A stretch of 12,688 nucleotides of DNA, taken from the NCBI GenBank assembly GCA_022600695.1, contig JAHZJY010000207.1, positions 1 to 12,688 of the forward strand, in the 5' to 3' direction. This stretch comes from Actinomycetes bacterium (GTDB taxonomy: Bacteria; Actinomycetota; Actinomycetes; Mycobacteriales; Mycobacteriaceae). Position numbers and translations under genes: made by a program. Shown here in pieces: positions 1 through 6,235 of this stretch (positions within the stretch are counted from its first letter, which is position 1; each line of letters opens with the position of its first letter). The notes beneath the pieces were generated by a model. It ran no database searches. It was not told the DNA's origin and was given only the letters and a program-made list of their open reading frames with translations.

Positions 1-59
1 ACGCCCCCGGTAACCAGCACGATGCGGCCCGCAAGTCCGAGGTCGAAGTGATCCGGCAC
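1..59 (-). CDS. Short-chain dehydrogenase, N-terminal fragment (Rv3549c-like)
   Basis: This is the first 19 codons of a leftward gene whose remainder lies outside the window. Reading from a GTG at 59-57, the product begins VPDHFDLGLAGRIVLVTGG, the first beta strand and the start of the TGxxxGxG cofactor loop of a short-chain dehydrogenase/reductase. In M. tuberculosis the gene divergent from echA20 is the SDR gene Rv3549c, which begins in much the same way. I see no Shine-Dalgarno sequence, but a TACGCT hexamer lies 6 bases upstream of the GTG, as expected for a leaderless mycobacterial transcript. It shares the operator at 75-88 with echA20, so it probably belongs to the KstR2 regulon. Its substrate cannot be judged from this fragment. 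Confidence 0.75.
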   Translation of the reverse strand, partial: MPDHFDLGLAGRIVLVTGG

Positions 60-64
60 TGTGC

Positions 65-71
65 TAGCGTA
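65..71. promoter_or_regulatory. Overlapping divergent -10 elements
   Basis: The heptamer TAGCGTA reads as TAGCGT on the plus strand and TACGCT on the minus strand, both fitting the mycobacterial TANNNT -10 pattern. On the minus strand it occupies -12 to -7 relative to the GTG at 59, which fits leaderless transcription of the dehydrogenase gene. On the plus strand it predicts a start near base 77, inside the KstR2 box, and a leader of about 30 bases before echA20. I see no convincing -35 hexamer. The promoter assignment is inference from sequence alone. Confidence 0.5.
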
Positions 72-74
72 CCA

Positions 75-88
75 AGCAAGTGCTTGCT
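75..88. promoter_or_regulatory. KstR2 operator 1
   Basis: AGCAAGTGCTTGCT fits the published KstR2 consensus AnCAAGnnCTTGnT at every fixed position. It lies within a longer inverted repeat, AAGCAAG-TG-CTTGCTT (74-89). A further CAAG at 73-76 directly precedes the operator CAAG at 77-80. The site sits between the divergent dehydrogenase gene and echA20. It covers the predicted plus-strand start and positions -16 to -29 of the minus-strand promoter, so bound KstR2 could block both directions. Confidence 0.9.
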
Positions 89-106
89 TAGGGGTCCAGG
101 AGCGTC

Positions 107-865
107 ATGCCGATCACGTCCTCCACCGCCGAGCCCGGAATTGTCGCCGTGACGGTCGACTACCCACCGGTCAACGCGATTCCGTCGCGGGGCTGGTTCG
201 AGCTCGCCGATGCCCTCACCGCGGCCGGGCGCGATCCTGCCGCTCGCGTGGTGGTCCTACGCGCCGAGGGCCGCGGCTTCAACGCCGGCGTGGACATCAA
301 GGAGATGCAGCGCACCGAGGGCTTCGGCGCGCTGATCGACGCCAACCGGGGGTGCTTCGCCGCTTTCAAGGCGGTGTACGAGTGCGCGGTCCCCGTGGTG
401 GCTGCGGTCAACGGCTTCTGTGTCGGCGGCGGGATCGGCCTGGTGGGCAACGCCGACGTGATCGTCGCCTCCGATGACGCGACGTTCGGCCTGCCGGAGG
501 TCGAACGCGGAGCGCTGGGCGCGGCCACGCACCTGTCCCGGCTGGTGCCGCAGCACATGATGCGCAGGCTGTTCTTCACCGCGGCGACCGTCGATGCCGC
601 AACGCTGCACCACTTCGGATCCGTGCACGAGGTGGTGCCGCGGGCCGATCTCGATGAGGCGGCGCTGCGGGTGGCGCGCGATATCGCCGTCAAGGACACC
701 CGGGTGATCCGGGCTGCCAAGGAAGCGCTGAATCTGATCGACCCCCAACGCGTCAACGACAGCTATCGGATGGAGCAGGGTTTCACCTTCGAGCTGAACC
801 TGTCCGGTGTTTCCGACGAGCTTCGGGACGACTTCGCCGGCACCGGGAAGTCGGGGCAGACGTGA
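107..865 (+). CDS. echA20: EchA20, steroid ring D hydrolase (crotonase family)
   Basis: This 252-residue crotonase-superfamily protein is close to the ~247 residues of M. tuberculosis EchA20. In published work EchA20 hydrolyses the five-membered ring of the bicyclic CoA thioester formed by IpdF and IpdC, giving COCHEA-CoA, so it acts as a ring-opening hydrolase despite its hydratase name. Oxyanion-hole segments are visible at about 58-62 (FNAGV) and 103-110 (GFCVGGGI). An FGLPE motif at 127-131 puts a glutamate at a usual crotonase catalytic position. The ATG at 107 has AGGAG at 98-102, 4 bases upstream. It is the first gene of the echA20-ipdA-ipdB-ipdC operon, downstream of a KstR2 box, and its TGA overlaps the ipdA start in GTGA. 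Assignment rests on remembered similarity and gene order. Confidence 0.95.
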   Translation: MPITSSTAEPGIVAVTVDYPPVNAIPSRGWFELADALTAAGRDPAARVVVLRAEGRGFNAGVDIKEMQRTEGFGALIDANRGCFAAFKAVYECAVPVVAAVNGFCVGGGIGLVGNADVIVASDDATFGLPEVERGALGAATHLSRLVPQHMMRRLFFTAATVDAATLHHFGSVHEVVPRADLDEAALRVARDIAVKDTRVIRAAKEALNLIDPQRVNDSYRMEQGFTFELNLSGVSDELRDDFAGTGKSGQT

Positions 866-1752
866 GGGACAAGCGCACCACGCTCGACGAGGCCGTCGGC
901 CACCTCGAAAGCGGGATGACGATCGGGATCGGCGGCTGGGGTTCGCGGCGCAAACCGATGGCGTTCGTTCGGGCACTGCTGCGCACCGACATCACCGACC
1001 TCACCGTGGTGACCTACGGGGGCCCCGATATCGGGCTGCTCTGCTCGGCGGGCAAAGTCAGCAAGGTCTACTACGGCTTCGTCTCGCTGGACTCTCCGCC
1101 GTTCTACGACCCGTGGTTCGCCCGGGCCCGGACGACCGGATCGATCATCGCCCGCGAGATGGATGAGGGCATGTTGCGCTGCGGATTGCAGGCCGCCGCC
1201 GCACGGCTGCCGTTCCTGCCGATACGGGCCGGCCTGGGCAGTTCGGTTCCGGACTTCTGGGACGGCGAGCTGCGAACGGTCCGCTCGCCCTACCCGACCG
1301 TCGGCGGGGGTGGCCACGAAGAACTCATCGCCATGCCGGCGCTGCGGCTCGATGCCGCCTTCGTACACCTCAACCTGGGCGATCGATACGGCAACGCCGC
1401 CTACACCGGGATCGACCCCTACTTCGACGATTTGTTCCTGATGGCCGCCGATCGGCGCTTGCTGTCGCTGGAACGTGTTGTGACGACAGACGAACTCGTC
1501 GACGCCGTTGCGCCACAGGCGCTGCTGGTCAACCGGATGATGGTCGATCACGTGGTCGAGGCGCCCGGTGGCGCCCACTTCACCGCCACCGCGCCTGATT
1601 ACGGCCGCGACGAGAAGTTCCAGCGCCACTACGCCCGGGCCGCGGCCGGCGACGCCGACTGGGCAGAGTTCGTCAGCACGTATCTGGCCGGCAGTGAGGC
1701 CGACTATCAGGCGGCGGTGCGCCGATTCGCCCAGCAGCAGGGGGCATCGTGA
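862..1752 (+). CDS. ipdA: IpdA, alpha subunit of the COCHEA-CoA ring hydrolase
   Basis: This 296-residue protein (about 292 in M. tuberculosis) has the family I CoA-transferase alpha-subunit fold. With IpdB it forms the heteromeric enzyme that hydrolyses the last steroid ring of COCHEA-CoA, a derived activity in a CoA-transferase-like clade. Conserved segments include GGWGSRRKPMA at 24-34, a VTYGGPDIGLLCSAGK stretch at 50-65, and a glutamate-containing REMDEGM region at 98-104. I believe the functionally essential glutamate of this clade lies near the last of these, but cannot fix the residue here. The start is a GTG at 862, sharing GTGA with the echA20 stop. The stop likewise overlaps the ipdB GTG by 4 bases, so the subunits are probably translationally coupled, as suits an obligate complex. 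Confidence 0.95.
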   Translation: MRDKRTTLDEAVGHLESGMTIGIGGWGSRRKPMAFVRALLRTDITDLTVVTYGGPDIGLLCSAGKVSKVYYGFVSLDSPPFYDPWFARARTTGSIIAREMDEGMLRCGLQAAAARLPFLPIRAGLGSSVPDFWDGELRTVRSPYPTVGGGGHEELIAMPALRLDAAFVHLNLGDRYGNAAYTGIDPYFDDLFLMAADRRLLSLERVVTTDELVDAVAPQALLVNRMMVDHVVEAPGGAHFTATAPDYGRDEKFQRHYARAAAGDADWAEFVSTYLAGSEADYQAAVRRFAQQQGAS

Positions 1753-2495
1753 TCCAGGTGAGCCGCGCCGAGGTGTGCGTCATCGCATGCGCGGAGCTAT
1801 TTCGCGACTCCGGGGAGATCATGGTCAGCCCGATGACCACCGTCGTCTCGATCGGCGCCCGGTTGGCTCGGCTGACGTTCTCCCCCGACATTCTGCTCAC
1901 CGACGGCGAAGCCCGACTGCTGGCAGACACGCCGCCGATCGGGGCATCCGGCCCAGTCGAAGGCTGGATGCCGTTCGGCCGGGTGTTCGAGACGCTGGCC
2001 TGGGGCCGTCGCCATGTGGTGATGGGGGCCAACCAGATTGACCGCTACGGCAACCAGAACCTCTCCGCGTTCGGCCCGCTCCAACACCCGACTCGGCAGA
2101 TGTTCGGGGTGCGGGGCGCACCTGGCAACAGCATCAACCACACCACCAGCTACTTCGTCGGTAATCACACCCGCCGGGTCTTCAGCGACGGAGTCGATGT
2201 GGTGTCCGGTATCGGCTGGGACAAAGTCGATGCTGACGATCCCGCCTACCGATTCGTCGATGTCCGCCGGGTGGTGAGCAACCTCGGCGTCTTCGACTTC
2301 GAAGGTCCCGGGCACACCATGCGCGCGGTGTCGGTGCACCCGGGCGTAGATCCGGCCGACGTTCAGGCGAACACCTCGTTCGAGGTGCACGGCCTCGACG
2401 ACGCTCCCCACACCCGGCTGGCCACCGGTGCCGAACTCGAATTGATCCGCCGGATCGATCCGAAAACTCTGCGGGACAAGGAAGTGAAGGTATGA
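1749..2495 (+). CDS. ipdB: IpdB, beta subunit of the COCHEA-CoA ring hydrolase
   Basis: This 248-residue family I CoA-transferase beta-like subunit is the partner of IpdA in opening the six-membered ring. The MGANQIDRYGNQN segment at 92-104 is the recognisable beta-subunit signature. At about 51-55, where ordinary family I CoA transferases tend to carry a glutamate in an (S)ENG-type motif, the sequence reads TDGEA. That fits this clade having moved from CoA transfer to C-C hydrolysis, although alignment of the site by eye is approximate. The gene starts at a GTG (1749) in a GTGA overlap with ipdA and ends in an ATGA overlap with ipdC. An ATG at codon 25 is a possible internal start but would remove conserved sequence. 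Confidence 0.95.
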   Translation: MIQVSRAEVCVIACAELFRDSGEIMVSPMTTVVSIGARLARLTFSPDILLTDGEARLLADTPPIGASGPVEGWMPFGRVFETLAWGRRHVVMGANQIDRYGNQNLSAFGPLQHPTRQMFGVRGAPGNSINHTTSYFVGNHTRRVFSDGVDVVSGIGWDKVDADDPAYRFVDVRRVVSNLGVFDFEGPGHTMRAVSVHPGVDPADVQANTSFEVHGLDDAPHTRLATGAELELIRRIDPKTLRDKEVKV

Positions 2496-3559
2496 GAATC
2501 CACACCCCGCTGACCCGCCTGGTCGGCATCGAGCACCCCGTTGTACAAACCGGAATGGGGTGGGTCGCCGGCGCACGACTCGTTTCGGCAACCGCGAATG
2601 CCGGCGGACTGGGAATTCTGGCATCGGCGACGATGACGATCGACGAACTGGCGACGGCGATCGGGAAGGTCAAATCGTCCACCGACCGCCCGTTCGGGGT
2701 CAATATGCGGGCCGACGCCGCCGACGCCGCAGACCGCGTCGAATTGATGATCCGCGAGGGCGTCAAAGTGGCCTCATTCGCGCTGGCACCTAAACCGGAA
2801 CTCATCGCCCGACTCAAAGATGCCGGTGCCGTGGTGATCCCGTCCGTCGGAGCCGCAAAGCATGCCCGCAAGGTGGCCGGCTGGGGTGCCGACGCCGTCA
2901 TCGTCCAGGGCGGCGAAGGCGGCGGACACACCGGGCCGGTCGCCACCACCCTGCTGCTTCCCTCCGTGCTGGACGCCGTGGCGGGCAGTGGCATCCCGGT
3001 GGTCGCAGCGGGCGGGTTCTTCGACGGCCGTGGCCTTGCCGCGGCGCTGTCCTATGGCGCGGCCGGCGTGGCAATGGGGACCCGGTTCCTGCTGACATCG
3101 GATTCCACCGTGCCGGAGTCGGTCAAGAAGCAATACCTGCAGGCCGCCTTGGACGGTACCGTGGTCTCCACCCGGGTCGACGGCATGCCGCACCGCGTGC
3201 TCCGGACCGGTCTGGTGGAGAAGCTGGAAAGTGGCTCGCGGGTGCGGGGATTCGCTGCGGCAGTGCTCAACGCCGCGAGGTTCAAGAAGATGTCCGGTAT
3301 GACATGGCCGTCGATGGTCCGAGACGGTCTGGCCATGCGGCACGGCAAAGAACTGACCTGGTCCCAGGTGGTGATGGCGGCGAACACGCCGATGCTACTC
3401 AAGGCCGGACTGGTCGACGGCAATACCGGCGCCGGTGTGCTGGCCTCGGGTCAGGTCGCCGGGATCGTCGAGGACCTGCCCTCGTGTGCGGTGCTCATCG
3501 ACCAGATCGTCAACGAGGCCATCAAACACCTGCAGGCGGCGACTGCCCTGATCGACTGA
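2492..3559 (+). CDS. ipdC: IpdC, flavin-dependent oxidoreductase (nitronate monooxygenase-like)
   Basis: This 355-residue TIM-barrel flavoprotein, the same length as M. tuberculosis Rv3553, belongs to the 2-nitropropane dioxygenase/nitronate monooxygenase superfamily. Characteristic features are the VIVQGGEGGGHTG loop at 137-149 with His146, the VVAAGGFFDGRG FMN-phosphate segment at 170-181 and GVAMGTRFL at 192-200. In the published pathway IpdC works with IpdF on 5-OH-HIC-CoA to give the unsaturated diketone that EchA20 opens. Mutants lacking it accumulate 5-OH-HIC-CoA. The ATG at 2492 overlaps the ipdB stop in ATGA. AAGGAAG at 2478-2484 gives a ribosome-binding site with 7-base spacing. It is the last gene of its operon and runs convergently into fadA6. 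Confidence 0.95.
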   Translation: MRIHTPLTRLVGIEHPVVQTGMGWVAGARLVSATANAGGLGILASATMTIDELATAIGKVKSSTDRPFGVNMRADAADAADRVELMIREGVKVASFALAPKPELIARLKDAGAVVIPSVGAAKHARKVAGWGADAVIVQGGEGGGHTGPVATTLLLPSVLDAVAGSGIPVVAAGGFFDGRGLAAALSYGAAGVAMGTRFLLTSDSTVPESVKKQYLQAALDGTVVSTRVDGMPHRVLRTGLVEKLESGSRVRGFAAAVLNAARFKKMSGMTWPSMVRDGLAMRHGKELTWSQVVMAANTPMLLKAGLVDGNTGAGVLASGQVAGIVEDLPSCAVLIDQIVNEAIKHLQAATALID

Positions 3560-3601
3560 ATCCGTTCGGGATCCGGAGGCAACGTCGGGCCCGGGGTCGG
3601 C

Positions 3602-3619
3602 GTCCACACCGGGGTGGAC
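3602..3619. terminator. Possible hairpin between convergent operons
   Basis: GTCCAC at 3602-3607 and GTGGAC at 3614-3619 form a 6-bp stem with a 6-base loop, within the 117-base gap between the ipdC and fadA6 stop codons. There is no T-tract on either strand, so it is not a canonical intrinsic terminator. Mycobacteria often use tract-poor hairpins or Rho. The position between two converging operons is the main argument. I see no gene in the 3560-3676 gap. Confidence 0.3.
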
Positions 3620-3676
3620 TGGCTGCGCCGCAACCGAGTTCGCCGTTCCCCCACGGAGATACTGCGCTCGCGAAGG

Positions 3677-4837
3677 TCAAAGCCGTTCAACGATCGTCAC
3701 GTTCGCTGTGCCGCCGCCTTCGCACATGGTCTGCAGACCGTAGCGACCGCCGGTGCGCTCGAGTTCATTAAGCATGGTGGCGAAGAGTTTGGCTCCCGTC
3801 GCCCCCAGCGGATGGCCCAGTGCGATGGCCCCACCGTTCGGGTTCACCCTGGCCGGGTCGGCCCCGGTCTCTTTCATCCAGGCCAGCACCACCGGGGCAA
3901 AGGCCTCATTGATCTCCACCACATCGATATCGTCGATCGACAGCCCGGTCCGGTCCAACGCATGGCGGGTGGCCGGAATCGGACCGGTCAACATGAGCAC
4001 CGGGTCGGCGCCGCGGCAACTGATGTGGTGGATCCGGGCCCGGGGGGCGAGGTCGTGGTCGGCGACCGCCTGCTCCGAGGCCAGCAGCACCGCACTGGCG
4101 CCGTCGCAGATCTGGCTGGCCACCGCCGCGGTCATCCGGCCCCCCTCGCTGAGGGTGGGCAGGCCGGCCATCTTCTCCAGCGAGGTCTCCCGCGGCGTCT
4201 CGTCCACCCCGAAGACGGCCCCGTCGGTCTCGACGGCCACGATCTCGTTGTCGAAGTGACCATCCCGGATGGCGGCCAGCGCCCGATGGTGACTGGCGAG
4301 GGCGAAACGCTCCATATCCTCCCGCGAGATATTCCACCGCTCGGCGATCATCTCCGCCCCCCGGAACTGGGAGATCTCCTCATCGCCATACCGTTGCAGC
4401 CAGGCCGCCGACTCGGCGGTCGGGGTGGTGAAACCGAACTCCCTGCCGACGATCATCGCCGAGGAGATGGGAATCCGGCTCATATTCTGCATTCCGCCGG
4501 CCAGGATCAGATCGGCGCAGCCGGCCATGATCGCCTGTGCGCCAAAAGAAATCGCCTGCTGGCTCGAGCCGCATTGGCGATCGACGGTGACGCCCGGCAC
4601 CTCCTCGGGGTAGCCGGCCGCCAGCCAGGTGAGCCGGCCGATATTTCCGGCCTGACCGCCGATGGCGTCGACGCAGCCGACGATGGCATCGTCGACGGCA
4701 GCCGGGTCGATGCCGGCCCGGTCGACGATGGCACGGAACGCCCGCACGCCGAGATCAATGGGGTGCAGGCCGGCAAGCGAACCGTTGCGTCTGCCGCCCG
4801 GGGTACGTACCGCGTCGATGATGTACGCCTCAGCCAT
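3677..4837 (-). CDS. fadA6: FadA6, acetyl-CoA acetyltransferase (thiolase)
   Basis: This 386-residue thiolase is full length for the family. The nucleophilic cysteine is Cys89 (DRQCGSS). The C-terminal catalytic elements are NEAFA at 310-314, GHPLGATGAK at 341-350 with His342, and QTMCEGGG at 369-376 with Cys372 as the acid/base cysteine. All thiolase residues appear intact. In the KstR2 pathway a CoA thiolase is needed after ring opening by IpdAB, releasing acetyl-CoA and MOODA-CoA, and FadA6 is the natural candidate. The ATG at 4837 lies inside the end of kstR2 (8-base overlap). A strong AGGGAGG (4850-4844, minus strand) sits 6 bases upstream. It is the last gene of the fadE30-ipdF-kstR2-fadA6 operon. 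Confidence 0.95.
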   Translation of the reverse strand: MAEAYIIDAVRTPGGRRNGSLAGLHPIDLGVRAFRAIVDRAGIDPAAVDDAIVGCVDAIGGQAGNIGRLTWLAAGYPEEVPGVTVDRQCGSSQQAISFGAQAIMAGCADLILAGGMQNMSRIPISSAMIVGREFGFTTPTAESAAWLQRYGDEEISQFRGAEMIAERWNISREDMERFALASHHRALAAIRDGHFDNEIVAVETDGAVFGVDETPRETSLEKMAGLPTLSEGGRMTAAVASQICDGASAVLLASEQAVADHDLAPRARIHHISCRGADPVLMLTGPIPATRHALDRTGLSIDDIDVVEINEAFAPVVLAWMKETGADPARVNPNGGAIALGHPLGATGAKLFATMLNELERTGGRYGLQTMCEGGGTANVTIVERL

Positions 4838-5447
4838 GTCGAGCCTCCCTGTTCTGTTCGGCGATTCCGCCGAGCACGATCCCGAGATACTGTCGCCCGA
4901 CCTGCTCGGCAGTCAACGGGCCCCCGGGGTGATACCAGCGAACCGATACCCACGTGGTGTCGCGGATGAACCGGTACACCAGATCGACGTTGATGTCCGG
5001 GCGGAAGTATCCCTGCTCGATACCCTGGGTCAGCACGTCGACCCACATCGTGCGCTGCCGAACGTTGAGTTCGTCGATATAGCCGAACCGCGGCTGAGCC
5101 GACAGCCGCCTGGCCTCGTCCTGGTAGATCACCACCTCGGCGTGATGATGTTCGATGGCGTCGAAGGAGGCCATGAAAAGGCCTTCGAGGCGATCGAGAG
5201 GGTTGGGCTCGGTGTCGATGATCTGCTGGTAGCGGGCGAACAACCAGTCGAGGAACCCGCGCAGCATCTCATCGACCATCTCCTCTTTGGAGGAGAAGTG
5301 GTGATAGAGGCTGCCGGAGAGGATTCCGGCCGCATCGGCGATATCGCGAACCGTGGTGGCCCGCAAACCACGCTCGGCGAACATCGCCGCGGCAAGTCCG
5401 AGTAGCTCATCCCGCCGGGTGGCCGGCTGCTCGGTCGCACCGCTCAT
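4830..5447 (-). CDS. kstR2: KstR2, TetR-family repressor of ring C/D catabolism
   Basis: This 205-residue TetR-family repressor matches KstR2 (about 200 residues). The N-terminal helix-turn-helix spans about 13-58, with TTVRDIADAAGILSGSLYHH at 31-50 holding the recognition helix and the FSSKEEM turn. The rest is the ligand-binding and dimerisation domain. KstR2 represses the HIP-degradation genes and is released by HIP-CoA, the FadD3 product. I chose the ATG at 5447, which shares ATGA with the ipdF stop. A longer in-frame reading exists upstream but lies in ipdF coding sequence and adds 30 unlikely residues. There is little Shine-Dalgarno signal, so translation probably depends on coupling to ipdF. 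Lying inside the operon driven from the box at 7400-7413, it is likely autorepressed. Confidence 0.95.
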   Translation of the reverse strand: MSGATEQPATRRDELLGLAAAMFAERGLRATTVRDIADAAGILSGSLYHHFSSKEEMVDEMLRGFLDWLFARYQQIIDTEPNPLDRLEGLFMASFDAIEHHHAEVVIYQDEARRLSAQPRFGYIDELNVRQRTMWVDVLTQGIEQGYFRPDINVDLVYRFIRDTTWVSVRWYHPGGPLTAEQVGRQYLGIVLGGIAEQNREARHG

Positions 5448-6235
5448 GGGTGCTGGCTCGACACCGAGATCACCTCGCCGGTCAGGTAACTGGCGTAGTC
5501 GCTGGCAAGGAAGGCGACGGTGGCGGCCACTTCCCACGGTTCGGCTGCCCGCCCGAAGGCCTCGTTGACCGAGAGCCGGTCGAGTAGGTCGGCCGAACTG
5601 GTTCGTTCGAGGAATTTGTGCCGGGCGATACTCGGCGATACCGCGTTGATCCGCACCCCGTACTCCACGGCTTCGATTGCGCTACAACGAGTCAACGCCA
5701 TCACCCCGGCCTTGGCCGCGGCATAGTGGGATTGCGAGTGCTGCGCCCGCCAGCCCAGAACGCTGGCATTGTTGACGATGGCTCCACCGTGTCCGGTATC
5801 GCGGAAATACCCGAGCGCGGCACGCGTCGCACGCATCACCGACGTCAGCGTGACATTGAGGACACGGTCCCACTCCTCGTCGGTCATATCGACTACCGGA
5901 GTCTGCCCGCCCAACCCGGCGTTGTTCACCAGTACGTCGAGCCGGCCGAACCGGGCGGTGGTGGAGGCGATCAACGCGTCGACCTGCGCTGAGGAACCGA
6001 CGTCGCACACCACGCTCTCCACCCGGCCCAGGCCCATCGCCGACAGCGCATCCCTGGTCTCGCCCAGTCGGCGTTCGTGGTGATCGGAGATCATCACATC
6101 GGCACCTTCGAGCAGGGCACGTCGGGCAGTAGCCGATCCGATGCCGGTGCCGGCGGCCGCGGTGATCACGACCACCCGGCCGTCGAGCAAACCGTGACCG
6201 GCGGTCTCCTCGGGCGGGATCGACAGGGATGCCAC
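5444..6235 (-). CDS. ipdF: IpdF, 5-hydroxy-indanone-CoA short-chain dehydrogenase
   Basis: This 263-residue short-chain dehydrogenase/reductase (262 in M. tuberculosis) is, from published work, the enzyme oxidising the 5-hydroxyl of HIC-CoA-type intermediates ahead of IpdC and EchA20. The cofactor loop is ITAAAGTGIGS at 24-34, one residue longer than the classic TGxxxGIG. NNAG is at 104-107. The catalytic set is Ser158 with Tyr171 and Lys175 (YAAAK). I chose the GTG at 6235 because it overlaps the fadE30 TAG by one base (TAGTG), has GGAGG and GAGG just upstream, and gives the family length. An upstream ATG would add 39 residues read from fadE30. The stop shares ATGA with kstR2. Confidence 0.94.
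   Translation of the reverse strand: MASLSIPPEETAGHGLLDGRVVVITAAAGTGIGSATARRALLEGADVMISDHHERRLGETRDALSAMGLGRVESVVCDVGSSAQVDALIASTTARFGRLDVLVNNAGLGGQTPVVDMTDEEWDRVLNVTLTSVMRATRAALGYFRDTGHGGAIVNNASVLGWRAQHSQSHYAAAKAGVMALTRCSAIEAVEYGVRINAVSPSIARHKFLERTSSADLLDRLSVNEAFGRAAEPWEVAATVAFLASDYASYLTGEVISVSSQHP

Noticed and set aside
61..477. Plus-strand frame starting at 61 across the operator
   Set aside because: It is Arg-rich, runs through the KstR2 box and overlaps echA20 out of frame. EchA20 motifs are clear in the frame from 107.
3614..4969. Long plus-strand open frame of 451 codons opposite fadA6
   Set aside because: It is antisense to an intact thiolase with all catalytic residues. The product is a low-complexity Gly/Arg/Pro/His-rich sequence typical of high-GC shadow frames, and no ribosome-binding site is evident.
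5448..5537. Thirty-residue N-terminal extension of kstR2
   Set aside because: It lies in ipdF coding sequence and is Arg-rich without similarity to TetR N-termini. MSGATEQ at 5447 fits the family and the ATGA overlap.
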